Below are positions 41,897-51,031 of a stretch of DNA of 64,000 bases, in pieces. The DNA lies in assembly GCA_965199665.1 (NCBI GenBank), contig OZ241208.1, positions 3,658,001 to 3,722,000 of the forward strand. Reading direction: 5' to 3'. The notes below the pieces were generated by a model. That model made no database searches, was not told the DNA's origin, and saw nothing but the letters and a program-made list of their open reading frames with translations. The translations under genes were made by a program, and so were the position numbers. Origin of the DNA: JAVVHH01 sp965199665. Its GTDB lineage: Bacteria; Pseudomonadota; Alphaproteobacteria; Acetobacterales; Acetobacteraceae. The first letter of the stretch is position 1. Every line of letters begins with the position of its first letter.

Positions 41897-43039
41897 TTAG
41901 CCGAGGCGGGCCCAGCCGGCGCCGCCGAGGTAGCCGGCCCGCCCGCCCGCAAAGGTCGCCACGATCCGCGGGCCGTCCGGATCGACCAGCACGATATCCG
42001 CCCGCTTGCCATCCGCGATCACGCCGCGATCCGACAGCCCGGCCGCTTCAGCGGCGTTGGCGGATACCAGCGCCCAGGCCTGTGCGAGGGACAGGATGCC
42101 GTGCCCGCCGAGCGACCACGCCGCCGGCAGCATCGCAGGGTAGAAGTAGTCGCTGCACAGCGCGGTGCAGAGGCCGCGCTCGGCCAGCGCCCCGGCCGAC
42201 GCCCAGCCGAGATGTGACCCGCCGCGGACCACGTTGGGGCACCCCATCACGACCGCATCCCCCGCCGCCTTCGCCTCCGTCGCGACCGCCTCGTCGAGCG
42301 GGAACTCGCAGATGCGGGCGCCCAGCGCGCGGTAGCCGGCGCGCACGGCGACGCTGCTGTCGTCGTGGCTGGCCATAGGCAGGCCCCCTGCGCGCGCGGC
42401 CGCGGCCAGCGTGGCCGTCGCGGCGGCCACGCCGGGCTCGCCGGCCGCCACGGTCTCGGCGAGGCGACGGAACTCCGGCACCGGCAGCCCGGTGCGGCGG
42501 CTATATTTGGCCGCCCCCTCCGCCCCGGCCATCTCGCGCAGCACACTGCCCATGTGGTCGTTGAAGCTGACCAGGCCGACCCGGCCCGCAGCCACGTCGG
42601 CCAGCGCCATCGGCAGCGCCGGGAGGTTGAACACCTCCCACCGCAGGTGCAGCCGCATGTCGCAGATCGCCGCCGGGCGATGCGCCTCCAGCGCGTCGGC
42701 CAGCGCGCGCCAGGCGCTGGCGCCGCGCAGGCCGGGCTCCCACGAAAGCGTGACGGCGTGCATCGCGGTGGTAATGCCATTGGCCAGGAGCTGCGCTTCC
42801 GTGTCGCGCAGGGCGAGCGGCACCGGGAAGCCGACTCCGGGCCGCGGCTGCATCTGGCGCTCGAAGGCGTCACCGTGTAGGTCCACCAGGCCCGGCAGTG
42901 CGTAGAGCCCCCGCGCGTCGAACCGGCGGTTCGCTCCCTGACCGCCGATCCGCAACGAGCCGTCCTCGTCCAACAGGAGCGATGTGTCGGCCAGCGCGCC
43001 GTCCGCCAGTAGAACGCGCGCTCCTTGGATGTCGAGCAT
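41897..43039 (-). CDS. phnM: PhnM-like alpha-D-ribose 1-methylphosphonate 5-triphosphate diphosphatase
   Basis: The 380-residue amidohydrolase matches PhnM: GLVDLHGDAFERQMQPRPGV (the metal His is in DLHGD), GITTAMHAVTLSWEPGLRG, VSFNDHMGSV, LPMASHDDSS, MGCPNVVRGGSHLGWAS and SDYFYPAMLPAAW. PhnM removes diphosphate from a C-P lyase intermediate. No other phn gene is nearby, so this is an isolated copy. It is convergent with the small SOS-box gene and divergent from the antiporter gene. Confidence 0.9.
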   Translation of the reverse strand: MLDIQGARVLLADGALADTSLLLDEDGSLRIGGQGANRRFDARGLYALPGLVDLHGDAFERQMQPRPGVGFPVPLALRDTEAQLLANGITTAMHAVTLSWEPGLRGASAWRALADALEAHRPAAICDMRLHLRWEVFNLPALPMALADVAAGRVGLVSFNDHMGSVLREMAGAEGAAKYSRRTGLPVPEFRRLAETVAAGEPGVAAATATLAAAARAGGLPMASHDDSSVAVRAGYRALGARICEFPLDEAVATEAKAAGDAVVMGCPNVVRGGSHLGWASAGALAERGLCTALCSDYFYPAMLPAAWSLGGHGILSLAQAWALVSANAAEAAGLSDRGVIADGKRADIVLVDPDGPRIVATFAGGRAGYLGGAGWARLG

Positions 43040-43083
43040 CGCCCCTTGTAGCGAGGGAATTCGAACGGAACCAGAGACTTGCC

Positions 43084-44634
43084 ATGCTGACTTTCGAGCT
43101 CGTTCTCGTCCTTCTCGTCGCCGGCGTCAGCCTCACCATGCTGTCGTCCAAGTTGGGGCTGCCCTGGCCCGCCCTGCTGGCGATGGCTGGCACGGCGCTG
43201 GCATTCATCCCCGGCGTCCCGGCGATCCCGCTCGACCCGGAGCTCGCGCTGGCCCTGTTCTTCGCGCCCGTGCTGCTGGACGCCGCCTACAACACCAGCC
43301 CGCGCGCCCTGCTGCGCAACTGGCGGCCGGTGGGCGGCCTGGTCGTGGTCGCCGTGCTGCTCACGGTCGGCGCCGTCGCGCTGGTGGCGCGCGCCATCGT
43401 GCCGGACATGCCCTGGGCCGCCGCCATCGCGCTCGGCGCCATCGTCGCGCCGCCGGACGCGGCCGCGGCCGTGGCGGTGCTGCAGCAGGTCAAGCTGCCC
43501 CGCCGCCTGGTGCTGATCCTGGAAGGCGAAAGCCTGCTCAACGACGCCAGCACCTTGATGATCTACGCCGTGGCGGTGGACGCGGTCCGCGGCGCCATGA
43601 CGGTTTGGACGCTGCCGCTGGCCGTGCTCGGCGCGGTGGGCGGCGTGGCGATGGGCTGGGCGTTCGCCCGGCTGTTCATGGCGGCCGTGGCGCGGATCGT
43701 CTCGGGCCAGCACCTGGCGGCCAGCATCCTGCTGCAGTTCACCGGCACATTCGGCGTCTGGATCGCCGCGGAGAAGCTCGGGCTCTCGGCCGTGCTCACC
43801 GTGGTGGCCTACGCCATGACGTTTGCGCGGCACTCGCGCGACGGCATGGGACCGCGCGAGCGGCGGATCAACTTCGCCATCTGGGAGGTGGCGGTGTTCG
43901 GGCTCAACGTGCTGGCCTTTCTGCTCACCGGTCTGCAGATCCGGCAGATCTTCGCGGAGCTGAACAAGAGCTGGAACTACCTCGCGCTCGCGGCGGCCGT
44001 GCTGGCGGCCTGCATCGCCGTCCGGCTGGCCTGGGTGCTGATCTACACGGCGTTCACCCGCTGGCGCATCGCCCGTTCCTCCAAGCAGCGCCGGCACAAA
44101 CTGCGGCAGATCACGCCGCAAACCGCCCTGGTTGTCGGTTGGGCCGGCATGCGCGGCATCGTCACCCTGGGCGCCGCGCTGGCCTTGCCCGCCAACTTCC
44201 CGCAGCGCGACCTCATCCTGTTCACCGCCTTCGCCGTGGTGGTCGGCACGCTCGGCTTCCAGGGCATGACGCTGAAGCCGCTGATCGCCTGGCTGACCCT
44301 GCCGGACGACCCGGCCGAGGACGAGATGGCCACCGTGCGCGAGGCCGCGGCGCGCGCGGCGCTGGCCTCCATCGACGGGCAAGACGAAAGCCGGGCGAGC
44401 CGGCTCCTGGCGCAGCAATACGAGACCCGGTTGGCCGCCGATGGCGAACCGGTGGACAGCACCGGTCTGGCACGGCTGCAGCTCCGCGCGTTGGAGGCGG
44501 AGCGCGAGCACATCGTGAGCCTGCACCGGGCCGGCCAGATCGACGACGAGGTGTTCGGCGATCTGGAGGAGGAGCTCGACTGGACGGAAGCCGCGCTGGA
44601 GCCGATGAAACCCCATTCCGACGCCCCATCCTGA
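43084..44634 (+). CDS. Na+/H+ antiporter, CPA1 family
   Basis: The 516-residue protein has about 12 membrane helices (residues 1-405) with the CPA1 ion-site motifs GAIVAPPDAAAAVAVL (residues about 120-135) and LILEGESLLNDASTLMIY (about 142-159), and GWAGMRGIVTLGAALALP near residue 355. A soluble C-terminal tail (about 420-516) ends in an acidic DLEEELDWTEAALE stretch. It likely exchanges Na+ or K+ for H+ in the inner membrane. The ATG at 43084 is used. Confidence 0.92.
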   Translation: MLTFELVLVLLVAGVSLTMLSSKLGLPWPALLAMAGTALAFIPGVPAIPLDPELALALFFAPVLLDAAYNTSPRALLRNWRPVGGLVVVAVLLTVGAVALVARAIVPDMPWAAAIALGAIVAPPDAAAAVAVLQQVKLPRRLVLILEGESLLNDASTLMIYAVAVDAVRGAMTVWTLPLAVLGAVGGVAMGWAFARLFMAAVARIVSGQHLAASILLQFTGTFGVWIAAEKLGLSAVLTVVAYAMTFARHSRDGMGPRERRINFAIWEVAVFGLNVLAFLLTGLQIRQIFAELNKSWNYLALAAAVLAACIAVRLAWVLIYTAFTRWRIARSSKQRRHKLRQITPQTALVVGWAGMRGIVTLGAALALPANFPQRDLILFTAFAVVVGTLGFQGMTLKPLIAWLTLPDDPAEDEMATVREAAARAALASIDGQDESRASRLLAQQYETRLAADGEPVDSTGLARLQLRALEAEREHIVSLHRAGQIDDEVFGDLEEELDWTEAALEPMKPHSDAPS

Positions 44635-44712
44635 CGCCTCCTCCTGACGGGAACAGAACGCCGCGTGCGTCGTTCAGAGTAGCTGTCCACCCTGTTCGAG
44701 GAGACCGTCACC

Positions 44713-45177
44713 ATGCTGAATCGCCGTTTCCTGGTCGCGTCGGTCGCGGCCGCCGCATTCGCCCTGGGTGCGTCGCTGCCCGGCTCCGCCCGCGCCGCAG
44801 ACCCCGTCGCGCCCGGCCCGGTCACCGGGACGATCACCATGACCGCCAAGGGCGCCGCCGCCGGCGTGGGCTACACCTGGGGCGACGGCACGCTGAAGTT
44901 CCGCGGCCGCACCTACCACTTCACCGTCAACGGCGTGTCCATCGCCGATGTCGGCTACTCGGAGGTCCGGAGCACCGGCCGGGTGTATCACCTGAAGAAC
45001 GTGAGCGACTTCAGCGGCACCTATGTGGCCGCGACCGGACAGGCGACGGCGGGCGAGGCCGGCATCGGCGGCCAGATCCTGCAGAACGCGAATGGAGTCC
45101 AGCTCCGTGTCGACCAGGTGAGCCGGGGCGCCCGCCTGCAGGGCTCGGTGGACGGTATCACGCTCACCCTGAAGTAG
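44713..45177 (+). CDS. Exported beta-rich protein of unknown function
   Basis: The 154-residue protein has a clear signal peptide (MLNRRFLVASVAAAAFALG, cut near SARA-ADPV). The mature part is Gly-rich and likely beta-structured: TITMTAKGAAAGVGYTWGDG, TLKFRGRTYHFTVNGVSIAD, GRVYHLKNVSDFSGTYVA. The alternating pattern recalls DUF1134/EipA-type periplasmic proteins, but I cannot assign it. A GAGGAGA ribosome site precedes the ATG. A strong hairpin follows. Confidence 0.75.
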   Translation: MLNRRFLVASVAAAAFALGASLPGSARAADPVAPGPVTGTITMTAKGAAAGVGYTWGDGTLKFRGRTYHFTVNGVSIADVGYSEVRSTGRVYHLKNVSDFSGTYVAATGQATAGEAGIGGQILQNANGVQLRVDQVSRGARLQGSVDGITLTLK

Positions 45178-45185
45178 CCGAGACC

Positions 45186-45214
45186 GGCGCCGCCCGCGTC
45201 AAGCGGGCGGCGCC
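45186..45214. terminator. Bidirectional terminator hairpin
   Basis: A perfect 12-bp stem (GGCGCCGCCCGC with GCGGGCGGCGCC) closes a GTCAA loop. It follows the exported-protein stop and overlaps the stop codon of the convergent amidohydrolase gene. T-runs are short. Confidence 0.65.
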
Positions 45215-46380
45215 GCTTCCCCGTCTCGCGCCACGATCGCGCCGCGCCGAACGACGGTCCGCCGCCCCGGATATTGCGCCACCGCCTCCGCGACCGTCTC
45301 CGCGTCCAGCAACACCGCATCGCCCCAATCGCCGGGCTGCAGGCCGTGACCGGCCAACCCCAGCGCGCGGGCACCGCCGCTCGTCACGATTGCCAGCGCC
45401 CCCGCAAGCTCGTCGTCGCGGCGAAGGTTGTTGCGCAGGCCCACGGTCGCCGCCCGCTGCAGCATGTCGGCATTGCCGTACGGCCCCCACGTATCGCGGA
45501 TGCCGTCCGACCCGGCGCACACCACCACCCCCGCCGCGTGCAGCCGCTGAACCGGCGGCGCCGGGCGGCTCGCCGGTCCCGTGGTCATGATGGCGATACC
45601 GGCCGACGCCAGCGCGGCGATGAGCGGATCGACCACTGCCGCGTCCGGGTGGCCGAGGCAGAAGGCATGGCTGATCATCACCCGGCCGGCCAGGCCGAGC
45701 GCCCGGGTGCGTTCGATGATCAGCTCGGTCGAGAACGCCCCCATCTCGCCGGTCTCGTGGAGATGAATGTCCACACCGCGGCCGAACCGCTCGGCCAAGC
45801 CGAACACGGCGTCCAGATGCCCTTTCGGGTCGCGGTCGATCGCGCACGGGTCCAGCCCGCCCACCGTCTCGGCGCCGAGCCGCAGCGCCGTCTCCATCAG
45901 CGCCATCGTGCCGGGCCGGACCAGCAGCCCGCTCTGCGGAAATGCCACCAGGTCGATGCCGACCCGGTCGGCCATCGCGTCCCGCGTGGCCATCACCCCC
46001 TCGATCCCGGCCAGGCCGCATTCGGTGTCCACGTCCACATGGCTGCGGATGTGCGTGGTGCCGTGCGAGATCGAGAGCGCCGCCTGCCGGGCCGATTGCG
46101 CCCGGGGGTCGATCGGCAGCGCTCGGCGGACAGCGCGCTCGTTGTCGATCTTGTCGAGCAAGCGCGGGCCGACCTCGTTGCGGTACCACGGATGGCCCAG
46201 CAGCGACTTGTCGAGATGGGTGTGCGCCTCCACCAGGCCGGGCAGCGCGAGCCGCCCCGCCCCATCCAGCACCGGCGTGCCGGGCGGCAGCGGCCCGGCG
46301 ACGAACCGCCCGTCCCGGACGAACAGGTCCGTGAGCGGGCCGCCGAGCGGGCGGACGCCGCGGATCACCAAGTCCGTCAT
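45199..46380 (-). CDS. Amidohydrolase, cytosine-deaminase-like
   Basis: The 393-residue metal hydrolase has the family set: LVEAHTHLDKSLLG (HxHxDK type), IRSHVDVDTECG, VDIHLHETGE, VMISHAFCLG and AGSDGIRDTWGPYGNADML. This is the cytosine deaminase/N-isopropylammelide hydrolase branch; the substrate is uncertain. It lies 6 bases downstream of the binding-protein gene, so the imported ligand could be a nitrogen compound that this enzyme breaks down (inference from position). Confidence 0.88.
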   Translation of the reverse strand: MTDLVIRGVRPLGGPLTDLFVRDGRFVAGPLPPGTPVLDGAGRLALPGLVEAHTHLDKSLLGHPWYRNEVGPRLLDKIDNERAVRRALPIDPRAQSARQAALSISHGTTHIRSHVDVDTECGLAGIEGVMATRDAMADRVGIDLVAFPQSGLLVRPGTMALMETALRLGAETVGGLDPCAIDRDPKGHLDAVFGLAERFGRGVDIHLHETGEMGAFSTELIIERTRALGLAGRVMISHAFCLGHPDAAVVDPLIAALASAGIAIMTTGPASRPAPPVQRLHAAGVVVCAGSDGIRDTWGPYGNADMLQRAATVGLRNNLRRDDELAGALAIVTSGGARALGLAGHGLQPGDWGDAVLLDAETVAEAVAQYPGRRTVVRRGAIVARDGEAAPPA

Positions 46381-46386
46381 GCGCCG

Positions 46387-47634
46387 CTACTTGACCAGCG
46401 GGCAGCCGCCCTCGGCCAACGGGCGGAACGCCTGGTCCGCCGGAATGGTGGCCACCACGTCATAGAGATCCCACTCGCTCTTGGACGCCCCCGGCGCCTT
46501 GACCCGGAACTCGTACATCGGATGGATGGCGCGGCCATCGGCCCGCACCGTCACCGGGCCGAACAGCGCGTCCTCGATCGGCGCCGCGCGCATCGCGGCC
46601 AGCACCTGGTCGCCTTCCACCGAGTTGGCCTGCTTGGCCGCGTTGAGAAAGGCCAGCACGGAGGAATACACCCCCGCCTGGTTCGCCGTCGGTACCCGGC
46701 CGGGCATCTTGGCGGTGAAGCGCTGGGCAAAGGCCCGGCTGGCATCGTCGCGGTCCCAGTAGAACGCCTCGCTCAACAGCAGGCCCTGCGCACCGGCCAG
46801 CCCGATGGCGTGCACGTCCGAAATCTGGGTGAACAGCCCGGTGAGCGTCTGCCGCGGCGTGATGCCGAACTCGGCGGCTTGCTTCACGCCGTTGATCAGG
46901 TCGGTCCCGGTGTCGGCGAAGGCGATGACGTTCGCGCCCGAGGCCTGCGCCTGCAGCAGGTAGGACGAGAAATCCGTCGTTCCCAGCGGATGCTTGATCG
47001 ACCCGGCGACGGAGCCGCCGAGCTTGCGCAGCGCGTCCGTCGTGTCGCGCTCCAGCGCGGCGCCCAGCGCGTAATCGAACGAGACGAAGTAGAAGCTCTT
47101 GGCCCCGATCGCCGTCAGCGCCCGGGCGGCGGCGTTGCCCATCGCCCAGGTGTCCATGGTCCACTGCACGGTGGTGGGTTTGCAGAACTTCCCGGTGAGG
47201 TCGGACGTTCCCACGTTGGTCGCGATGAACGTCCGGTTCTTCTCCGCCATCACCTGGTTGACCGCCAGGCCAACCCCGGAGTTCACCGCATCGGCCACCG
47301 CGACTACGCCGTCGCGGTCGATCCATTGCCGCACGATCGTGCTGCCGACGTCCGGCTTGTTCTGGTGGTCGCCGTAGAGGATCTCGACGCTGAAGGACGG
47401 ATTGGCCCGGGTGAAATCGTCGGCGGCGAGTTGGGCGGCAACCACGGAGCCGCGGCCGGACTGGTCGGCGAACGGCCCGGACTGGTCGTTCAGCACGCCG
47501 ACCTTGAGCCGCCCGTTCGGGATCTCCGCCTGCGCGGCGCCTGCCGCAAGCACGCTGCCCAGTAGCGCGCTGCCCAGAAGCCCGCTGCCCAGAAGCGCGG
47601 ACCATAACGGCGCCATACGAAGGATGCGTTTCAT
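46387..47634 (-). CDS. Branched-chain-amino-acid-type ABC substrate-binding protein
   Basis: The 415-residue periplasmic protein of the Peripla_BP_6 type has a long signal peptide (about 36 residues) containing a repeated Leu-Leu-Gly-Ser unit. The mature part has KVGVLNDQSGPFADQSGRGS, GDHQNKPDVGSTIVRQWIDR, VGTSDLTGKFCKPTT and the C-terminal AFRPLAEGGCPLVK. It is clearly paralogous to the gene at 53606. No permease or ATPase genes are next to it. It is divergent from a two-component system that may control it. Confidence 0.9.
   Translation of the reverse strand: MKRILRMAPLWSALLGSGLLGSALLGSVLAAGAAQAEIPNGRLKVGVLNDQSGPFADQSGRGSVVAAQLAADDFTRANPSFSVEILYGDHQNKPDVGSTIVRQWIDRDGVVAVADAVNSGVGLAVNQVMAEKNRTFIATNVGTSDLTGKFCKPTTVQWTMDTWAMGNAAARALTAIGAKSFYFVSFDYALGAALERDTTDALRKLGGSVAGSIKHPLGTTDFSSYLLQAQASGANVIAFADTGTDLINGVKQAAEFGITPRQTLTGLFTQISDVHAIGLAGAQGLLLSEAFYWDRDDASRAFAQRFTAKMPGRVPTANQAGVYSSVLAFLNAAKQANSVEGDQVLAAMRAAPIEDALFGPVTVRADGRAIHPMYEFRVKAPGASKSEWDLYDVVATIPADQAFRPLAEGGCPLVK
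47551..47595 (-). repeat. Three 15-base tandem repeats in a signal-peptide code
   Basis: Three units of the form C-N-CGCTGCCCAG-N-AG encode a repeated five-residue Leu-Leu-Gly-Ser-x unit in the hydrophobic core of the binding-protein signal peptide. Copy change would alter signal length but keep the frame. Confidence 0.8.
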
Positions 47635-47703
47635 GACGTCCACTCCCGATTCGCTTCGCTTGTGGCACATCGTCCCGCCGCCGGCACCGGGAGAAGCACG
47701 CCC

Positions 47704-48438
47704 GTGATCGACGACGCCGCCCTGCGCGTCCTCATCGTCGAGGACGACGCCGGTATGCGCGTGCTGCTGCTGCGACTGCTGAAGGAGAACGGCTTTGCGC
47801 CGGTGGCGGTCAGCGACGGCCGCGCCATGTGGGACGTGCTGGCCGCAACCCCCGCCGACCTCATCCTGCTCGACATCGGCCTGCCCGGCACGTCCGGCCT
47901 CGACCTGTGCCGTGCCCTGCGGCAGCGATCGCACACCATGCCCATCATCATGGTGAGCGCGCGCGGCGAGGAGATCGACCGCGTGCTCGGGCTCGAGCTC
48001 GGGGCGGACGACTACATCGCCAAGCCGTTCGGCTCCAAGGAGCTGCTGGCGCGCATCCGGGCCGTGATGCGCCGCGCCGGGCCGGGCGTCGGCGGCATGC
48101 CCGAGCGCCCGGCCGCCACCGCCGACGTGATACGCTTCGACGGTTGGCAGCTCGACCTGCGCCGGCGCGAGCTGACCGATCCGGACGGCACGGCCGTGGA
48201 CCTGTCGGGCGCCGAGCACGACCTCCTGCTCGGCTTCCTGGAAAGCCCGCAGCGCGTTATCGGCCGCGAGCGGCTGCTGGAGGTCTCGCGCGCCCGCCTC
48301 GGCGACGTCGCCGACCGCAGCGTGGACGTGCTGGTCAGCCGGCTCCGGCGCAAGCTCGGCGCGGGGGCGGACCGCGAGTTGATCCGCACCGTGCGCGGCG
48401 TCGGCTACATGTTCACCGCCGCGGTCGAACGTGGCTGA
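47704..48438 (+). CDS. OmpR-family response regulator
   Basis: The 244-residue regulator has a receiver domain (phospho-acceptor Asp57 in LILLDIGLPG, Lys107 in DDYIAKPF) and a winged-helix DNA-binding domain ending SVDVLVSRLRRKLGAG and IRTVRGVGYMFTA. The GTG at 47704 is preferred: it follows a GGGAGAAG ribosome site and the receiver starts right after. The partner kinase overlaps its 3' end. It is divergent from a binding-protein gene. Confidence 0.92.
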   Translation: MIDDAALRVLIVEDDAGMRVLLLRLLKENGFAPVAVSDGRAMWDVLAATPADLILLDIGLPGTSGLDLCRALRQRSHTMPIIMVSARGEEIDRVLGLELGADDYIAKPFGSKELLARIRAVMRRAGPGVGGMPERPAATADVIRFDGWQLDLRRRELTDPDGTAVDLSGAEHDLLLGFLESPQRVIGRERLLEVSRARLGDVADRSVDVLVSRLRRKLGAGADRELIRTVRGVGYMFTAAVERG

Positions 48439-49840
48439 GCCGATGCGCGCGGGCCGGTTCGCGCTCTGGCCCGCCGGCTTCGTCGGCCGCGTGTTCCTGG
48501 TGCTGTTGGCCGCGCTCGCGCTCGAGTTCGGCGGCAGCGTGCTGCTCTACCAGCAGACCGCCGCCCTGCTGCCCACCTCCGAAACGCTGGACGACCTCGC
48601 CGGAAGGCTGGTCCGCACCCGCCGCGCCCTGGCCGCCGTGCCGCCCGCCGACCGTTCCGCCATCACGCAGGCGGTCTCCGGGGACGGGCTGCACCTGAGC
48701 TGGACGGCGGGGGGACCAGGCGACGGGCAAGTCGGCCCCCCGCCGATGACGATGCCCATGACGATGCCCGTGACGATGCCGGTGACGCTGCTGCAATCCG
48801 CGCTGCTGCGGCTGCGGCCCGAGCTCGCGGAAACCGAGCTGACCATTCAGTCGGGCTCGCAGGGCGGCGGGCTGTTCCGCGAGGTGACGGGCACGGTCCG
48901 GCTCCCCGACGGCAGCCTCCTGCTATTCGCCGCCGACGGGCTGGTCGAGGATGGCCGCCCCGCCCTCCAGCAGCTCGTCTCGATCGCGCTGTTCGCGGGC
49001 GGCGTGCTGCTGGCGTCCGCCATGGTGGTGCACACGCTCTCCGCGCCGTTGCGGCGGTTGGCGCGCGTCGCGGGCGTGATCGGGCGCGGGCCGACCATCC
49101 ACGTGGCCGAGAAGCGCGGCCCGCGCGAGGTGCGCGAGGTCGCCCGCGCGCTCAACGCCATGCAGGCGCGCATCGCCGGTCTGCTGAACGACCGAACGGA
49201 GGCGTTGGCAGCGGTGTCGCACGACCTGCGCACACCGATCGCGCGGCTGCGGCTCCGGCTGGGCCTGCTGCCGGAAGCGGAGGCCGCGCCCATGGAGGGC
49301 GACCTGGCGGAAATGGAAGGCATGATCTCGGCCGTGCTGGCCTATCTCGGCGGCGAGGCCGATCCGGAGCGTCGCCGCCCGCTGGACCTGGCCAGCATCG
49401 TCCAGACCCTGGTGGACGAGGCCTGCGACGCCGGGTCGGAGACGGCGTATCGCGGGCCCAACCAGTGCCGCATCGAGGGCCGCCCACTGGAGCTCAAGCG
49501 CGCCATCGGCAACCTACTGAACAATGCCCGGCTGCACGGCGGCGGCGACGTGACGGTGAGCCTCGACGCCGCCGACCCGCTGGATGGCCGCCCGGCCGTG
49601 CGCCTGCGCGTGGAGGATCGCGGGCCCGGCATCCCGGAGACGGAGATGGAGCGCGTGCTGGGCCCGTTCCAGCGCGTGGACACGTCGCGCAACGCCGGGA
49701 TGGGCGGGATCGGCCTGGGCCTGGCGATCGTGCGCCGCGCCGCCGAGCGCGATGGCGGCCGCCTCCGGCTGAGCAACCGCGAGGGGGGCGGCCTTTGCGC
49801 CGAGATGGTGCTGCCCGTCAAAGGCGAGCTGCCGAGCTGA
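48431..49840 (+). CDS. Membrane sensor histidine kinase
   Basis: The 469-residue kinase has two membrane helices (about residues 14-36 and 181-202) around a periplasmic sensor domain, then HAMP (about 203-255), H-box AAVSHDLRTPIARLRLRL (His264) and an ATPase domain. The ATPase domain has NLLNNARLHG (N box), VEDRGPGIPE (G1) and GGIGLGLAIVRR (G2). It overlaps the response-regulator gene by 8 bases. The GTG at 48431 is used; an ATG at 48443 is an alternative. The periplasmic part contains a Met-Thr-Met-Pro repeat from a 12-base DNA repeat. Confidence 0.92.
   Translation: MAEPMRAGRFALWPAGFVGRVFLVLLAALALEFGGSVLLYQQTAALLPTSETLDDLAGRLVRTRRALAAVPPADRSAITQAVSGDGLHLSWTAGGPGDGQVGPPPMTMPMTMPVTMPVTLLQSALLRLRPELAETELTIQSGSQGGGLFREVTGTVRLPDGSLLLFAADGLVEDGRPALQQLVSIALFAGGVLLASAMVVHTLSAPLRRLARVAGVIGRGPTIHVAEKRGPREVREVARALNAMQARIAGLLNDRTEALAAVSHDLRTPIARLRLRLGLLPEAEAAPMEGDLAEMEGMISAVLAYLGGEADPERRRPLDLASIVQTLVDEACDAGSETAYRGPNQCRIEGRPLELKRAIGNLLNNARLHGGGDVTVSLDAADPLDGRPAVRLRVEDRGPGIPETEMERVLGPFQRVDTSRNAGMGGIGLGLAIVRRAAERDGGRLRLSNREGGGLCAEMVLPVKGELPS
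48746..48787 (+). repeat. Three and a half 12-base repeats in the sensor-kinase gene
   Basis: Two exact ATGACGATGCCC units are followed by a GTGACGATGCCG unit and a half copy. They encode a Met-Thr-Met-Pro-type repeat in the periplasmic sensor loop. The Met/Thr richness suggests either a flexible linker or a metal-binding patch. Confidence 0.85.
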
Positions 49841-49852
49841 CCGTGCCGCCCG

Positions 49853-50917
49853 CTACCGGCTGCGGAATAGCGGTAGCCAGTCGCCCGGCCCCGTCCCGCC
49901 GCACTTGCCCTGAAAGCGCATCTGCTCGATCCGGAACGCCCCGCCGCTCCAGATCCAGCTTTCATCCGATCCGCAATCCGCGAGGCCGCGCCCCTTGGAC
50001 ACCGTGACGAACTCGCCGCGTGCCGGATCGAACGCGGGATCCACCATGTCCGGCCCCTCCACCGACCGCCCCGGCAGTCCCGGCAGCGGCAGCGCGAGCG
50101 GGATTGCCCGCCCCCCGGCGCGCGGCAGTAGCGCGACGACGGCGGAGCCCTGGTAGGCGGCCATGTAGCAGGGCCGGATCGCCAGGGCCGTCCGGGCGTC
50201 CAACGGATGGATTTCCGGCGGGTCGGTGCGATCGCAGCGACCAAAGGCGGGCGATGGCAGCGTGCTCGCCTGCTGGCGCAACCGGGCCGCCTCCGTCGTC
50301 GAGAAAGCCGGCGGCGGCGCGAAACGGGGCGTCGCCGGCAGGGGCAGCGCCGGCAACGGCGCATTCGTCCCGCGCGCGCCGATCAACGGCCCCGATGTCC
50401 CGACCCGGCCGCCCACCGCGTCCATGAACAACAGCGCCGCGCTGAACCCCTTGAGCGACACGGCCGGTGCCGGGTCCCCTGCCGCCGCGGCCGCGCCCAA
50501 GCGCAACGCGTCGGCGTCGCGGACCGCGCCGATGAAGGCGGCGACGGCGGCCGGGTCGCTCGTCCGGATCGACCGGGCCTCCACCGCCCAGGCCGGCTGC
50601 GGAAACGGCACAACGGCCTCGCCGGCACGGATAGCGGCGGCGTCGAGCGGGTCCTCCGCATTGAGGTCGAGCGTGGCGGGGGCGTCGCCCGCCGGCCGGA
50701 CGACGTCCAACTGCGCCCGGGTCGCGTCGTCGAAGCCGCGCGCGTGGCAGGCGCGGCTGTTGTCGCACGCGACCATCCAATCGCCGAACTCGCGATACGC
50801 GGGCACCGGCAAGGGCCCGGACGGGGGCGGCGGGGCGGCCGCGCCGAGTAGACCGAGCAGCAGCGCGGCTCCCCTCGCGGTGCGGCGCAGCGGCGATCTG
50901 TGGCGCATCGTTTCCAT
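49853..50917 (-). CDS. DUF1176 family exported protein
   Basis: The 354-residue protein has an N-terminal signal-like segment (about residues 8-28) and the DUF1176 pattern: YREFGDWMVACDNSRACHARG, PLIGARGTNAPLP, FGRCDRTDPPEIHPLD and a C-terminal FRIEQMRFQGKCGGT. Conserved cysteines probably form disulfides in the periplasm. Function is unknown. The ATG at 50917 follows a GGGAGAAG ribosome site. It is convergent with the sensor kinase gene. Confidence 0.88.
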   Translation of the reverse strand: METMRHRSPLRRTARGAALLLGLLGAAAPPPPSGPLPVPAYREFGDWMVACDNSRACHARGFDDATRAQLDVVRPAGDAPATLDLNAEDPLDAAAIRAGEAVVPFPQPAWAVEARSIRTSDPAAVAAFIGAVRDADALRLGAAAAAGDPAPAVSLKGFSAALLFMDAVGGRVGTSGPLIGARGTNAPLPALPLPATPRFAPPPAFSTTEAARLRQQASTLPSPAFGRCDRTDPPEIHPLDARTALAIRPCYMAAYQGSAVVALLPRAGGRAIPLALPLPGLPGRSVEGPDMVDPAFDPARGEFVTVSKGRGLADCGSDESWIWSGGAFRIEQMRFQGKCGGTGPGDWLPLFRSR

Positions 50918-51031
50918 ACTCGCTTCTCCCCGCCACACAGTCCGGAGCCAGGCGGGCGTGTCAATCCGGCGATGGTTGACGGGTCGGGCGAACCGCCCTT
51001 AGCTCGCCTCCCGAACAAAGGGGCTCGGCCC

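Noticed and set aside
16239..48787. Short repeats as CRISPR or phage arrays
   Set aside because: The units are 12-21 bases, directly adjacent without spacers, and mostly inside coding sequence.
49852..49877. Hairpin CTACCG/CGGTAG as a terminator between the sensor kinase and DUF1176 genes
   Set aside because: The stem is only 6 bp, lies mostly in coding sequence and has no T-run.
50976..51005. Sigma-70-like promoter TTGACG with a weak TTAGCT -10 before the CoA operon
   Set aside because: The -10 match is poor and spacing ambiguous, so it is not separable from chance.
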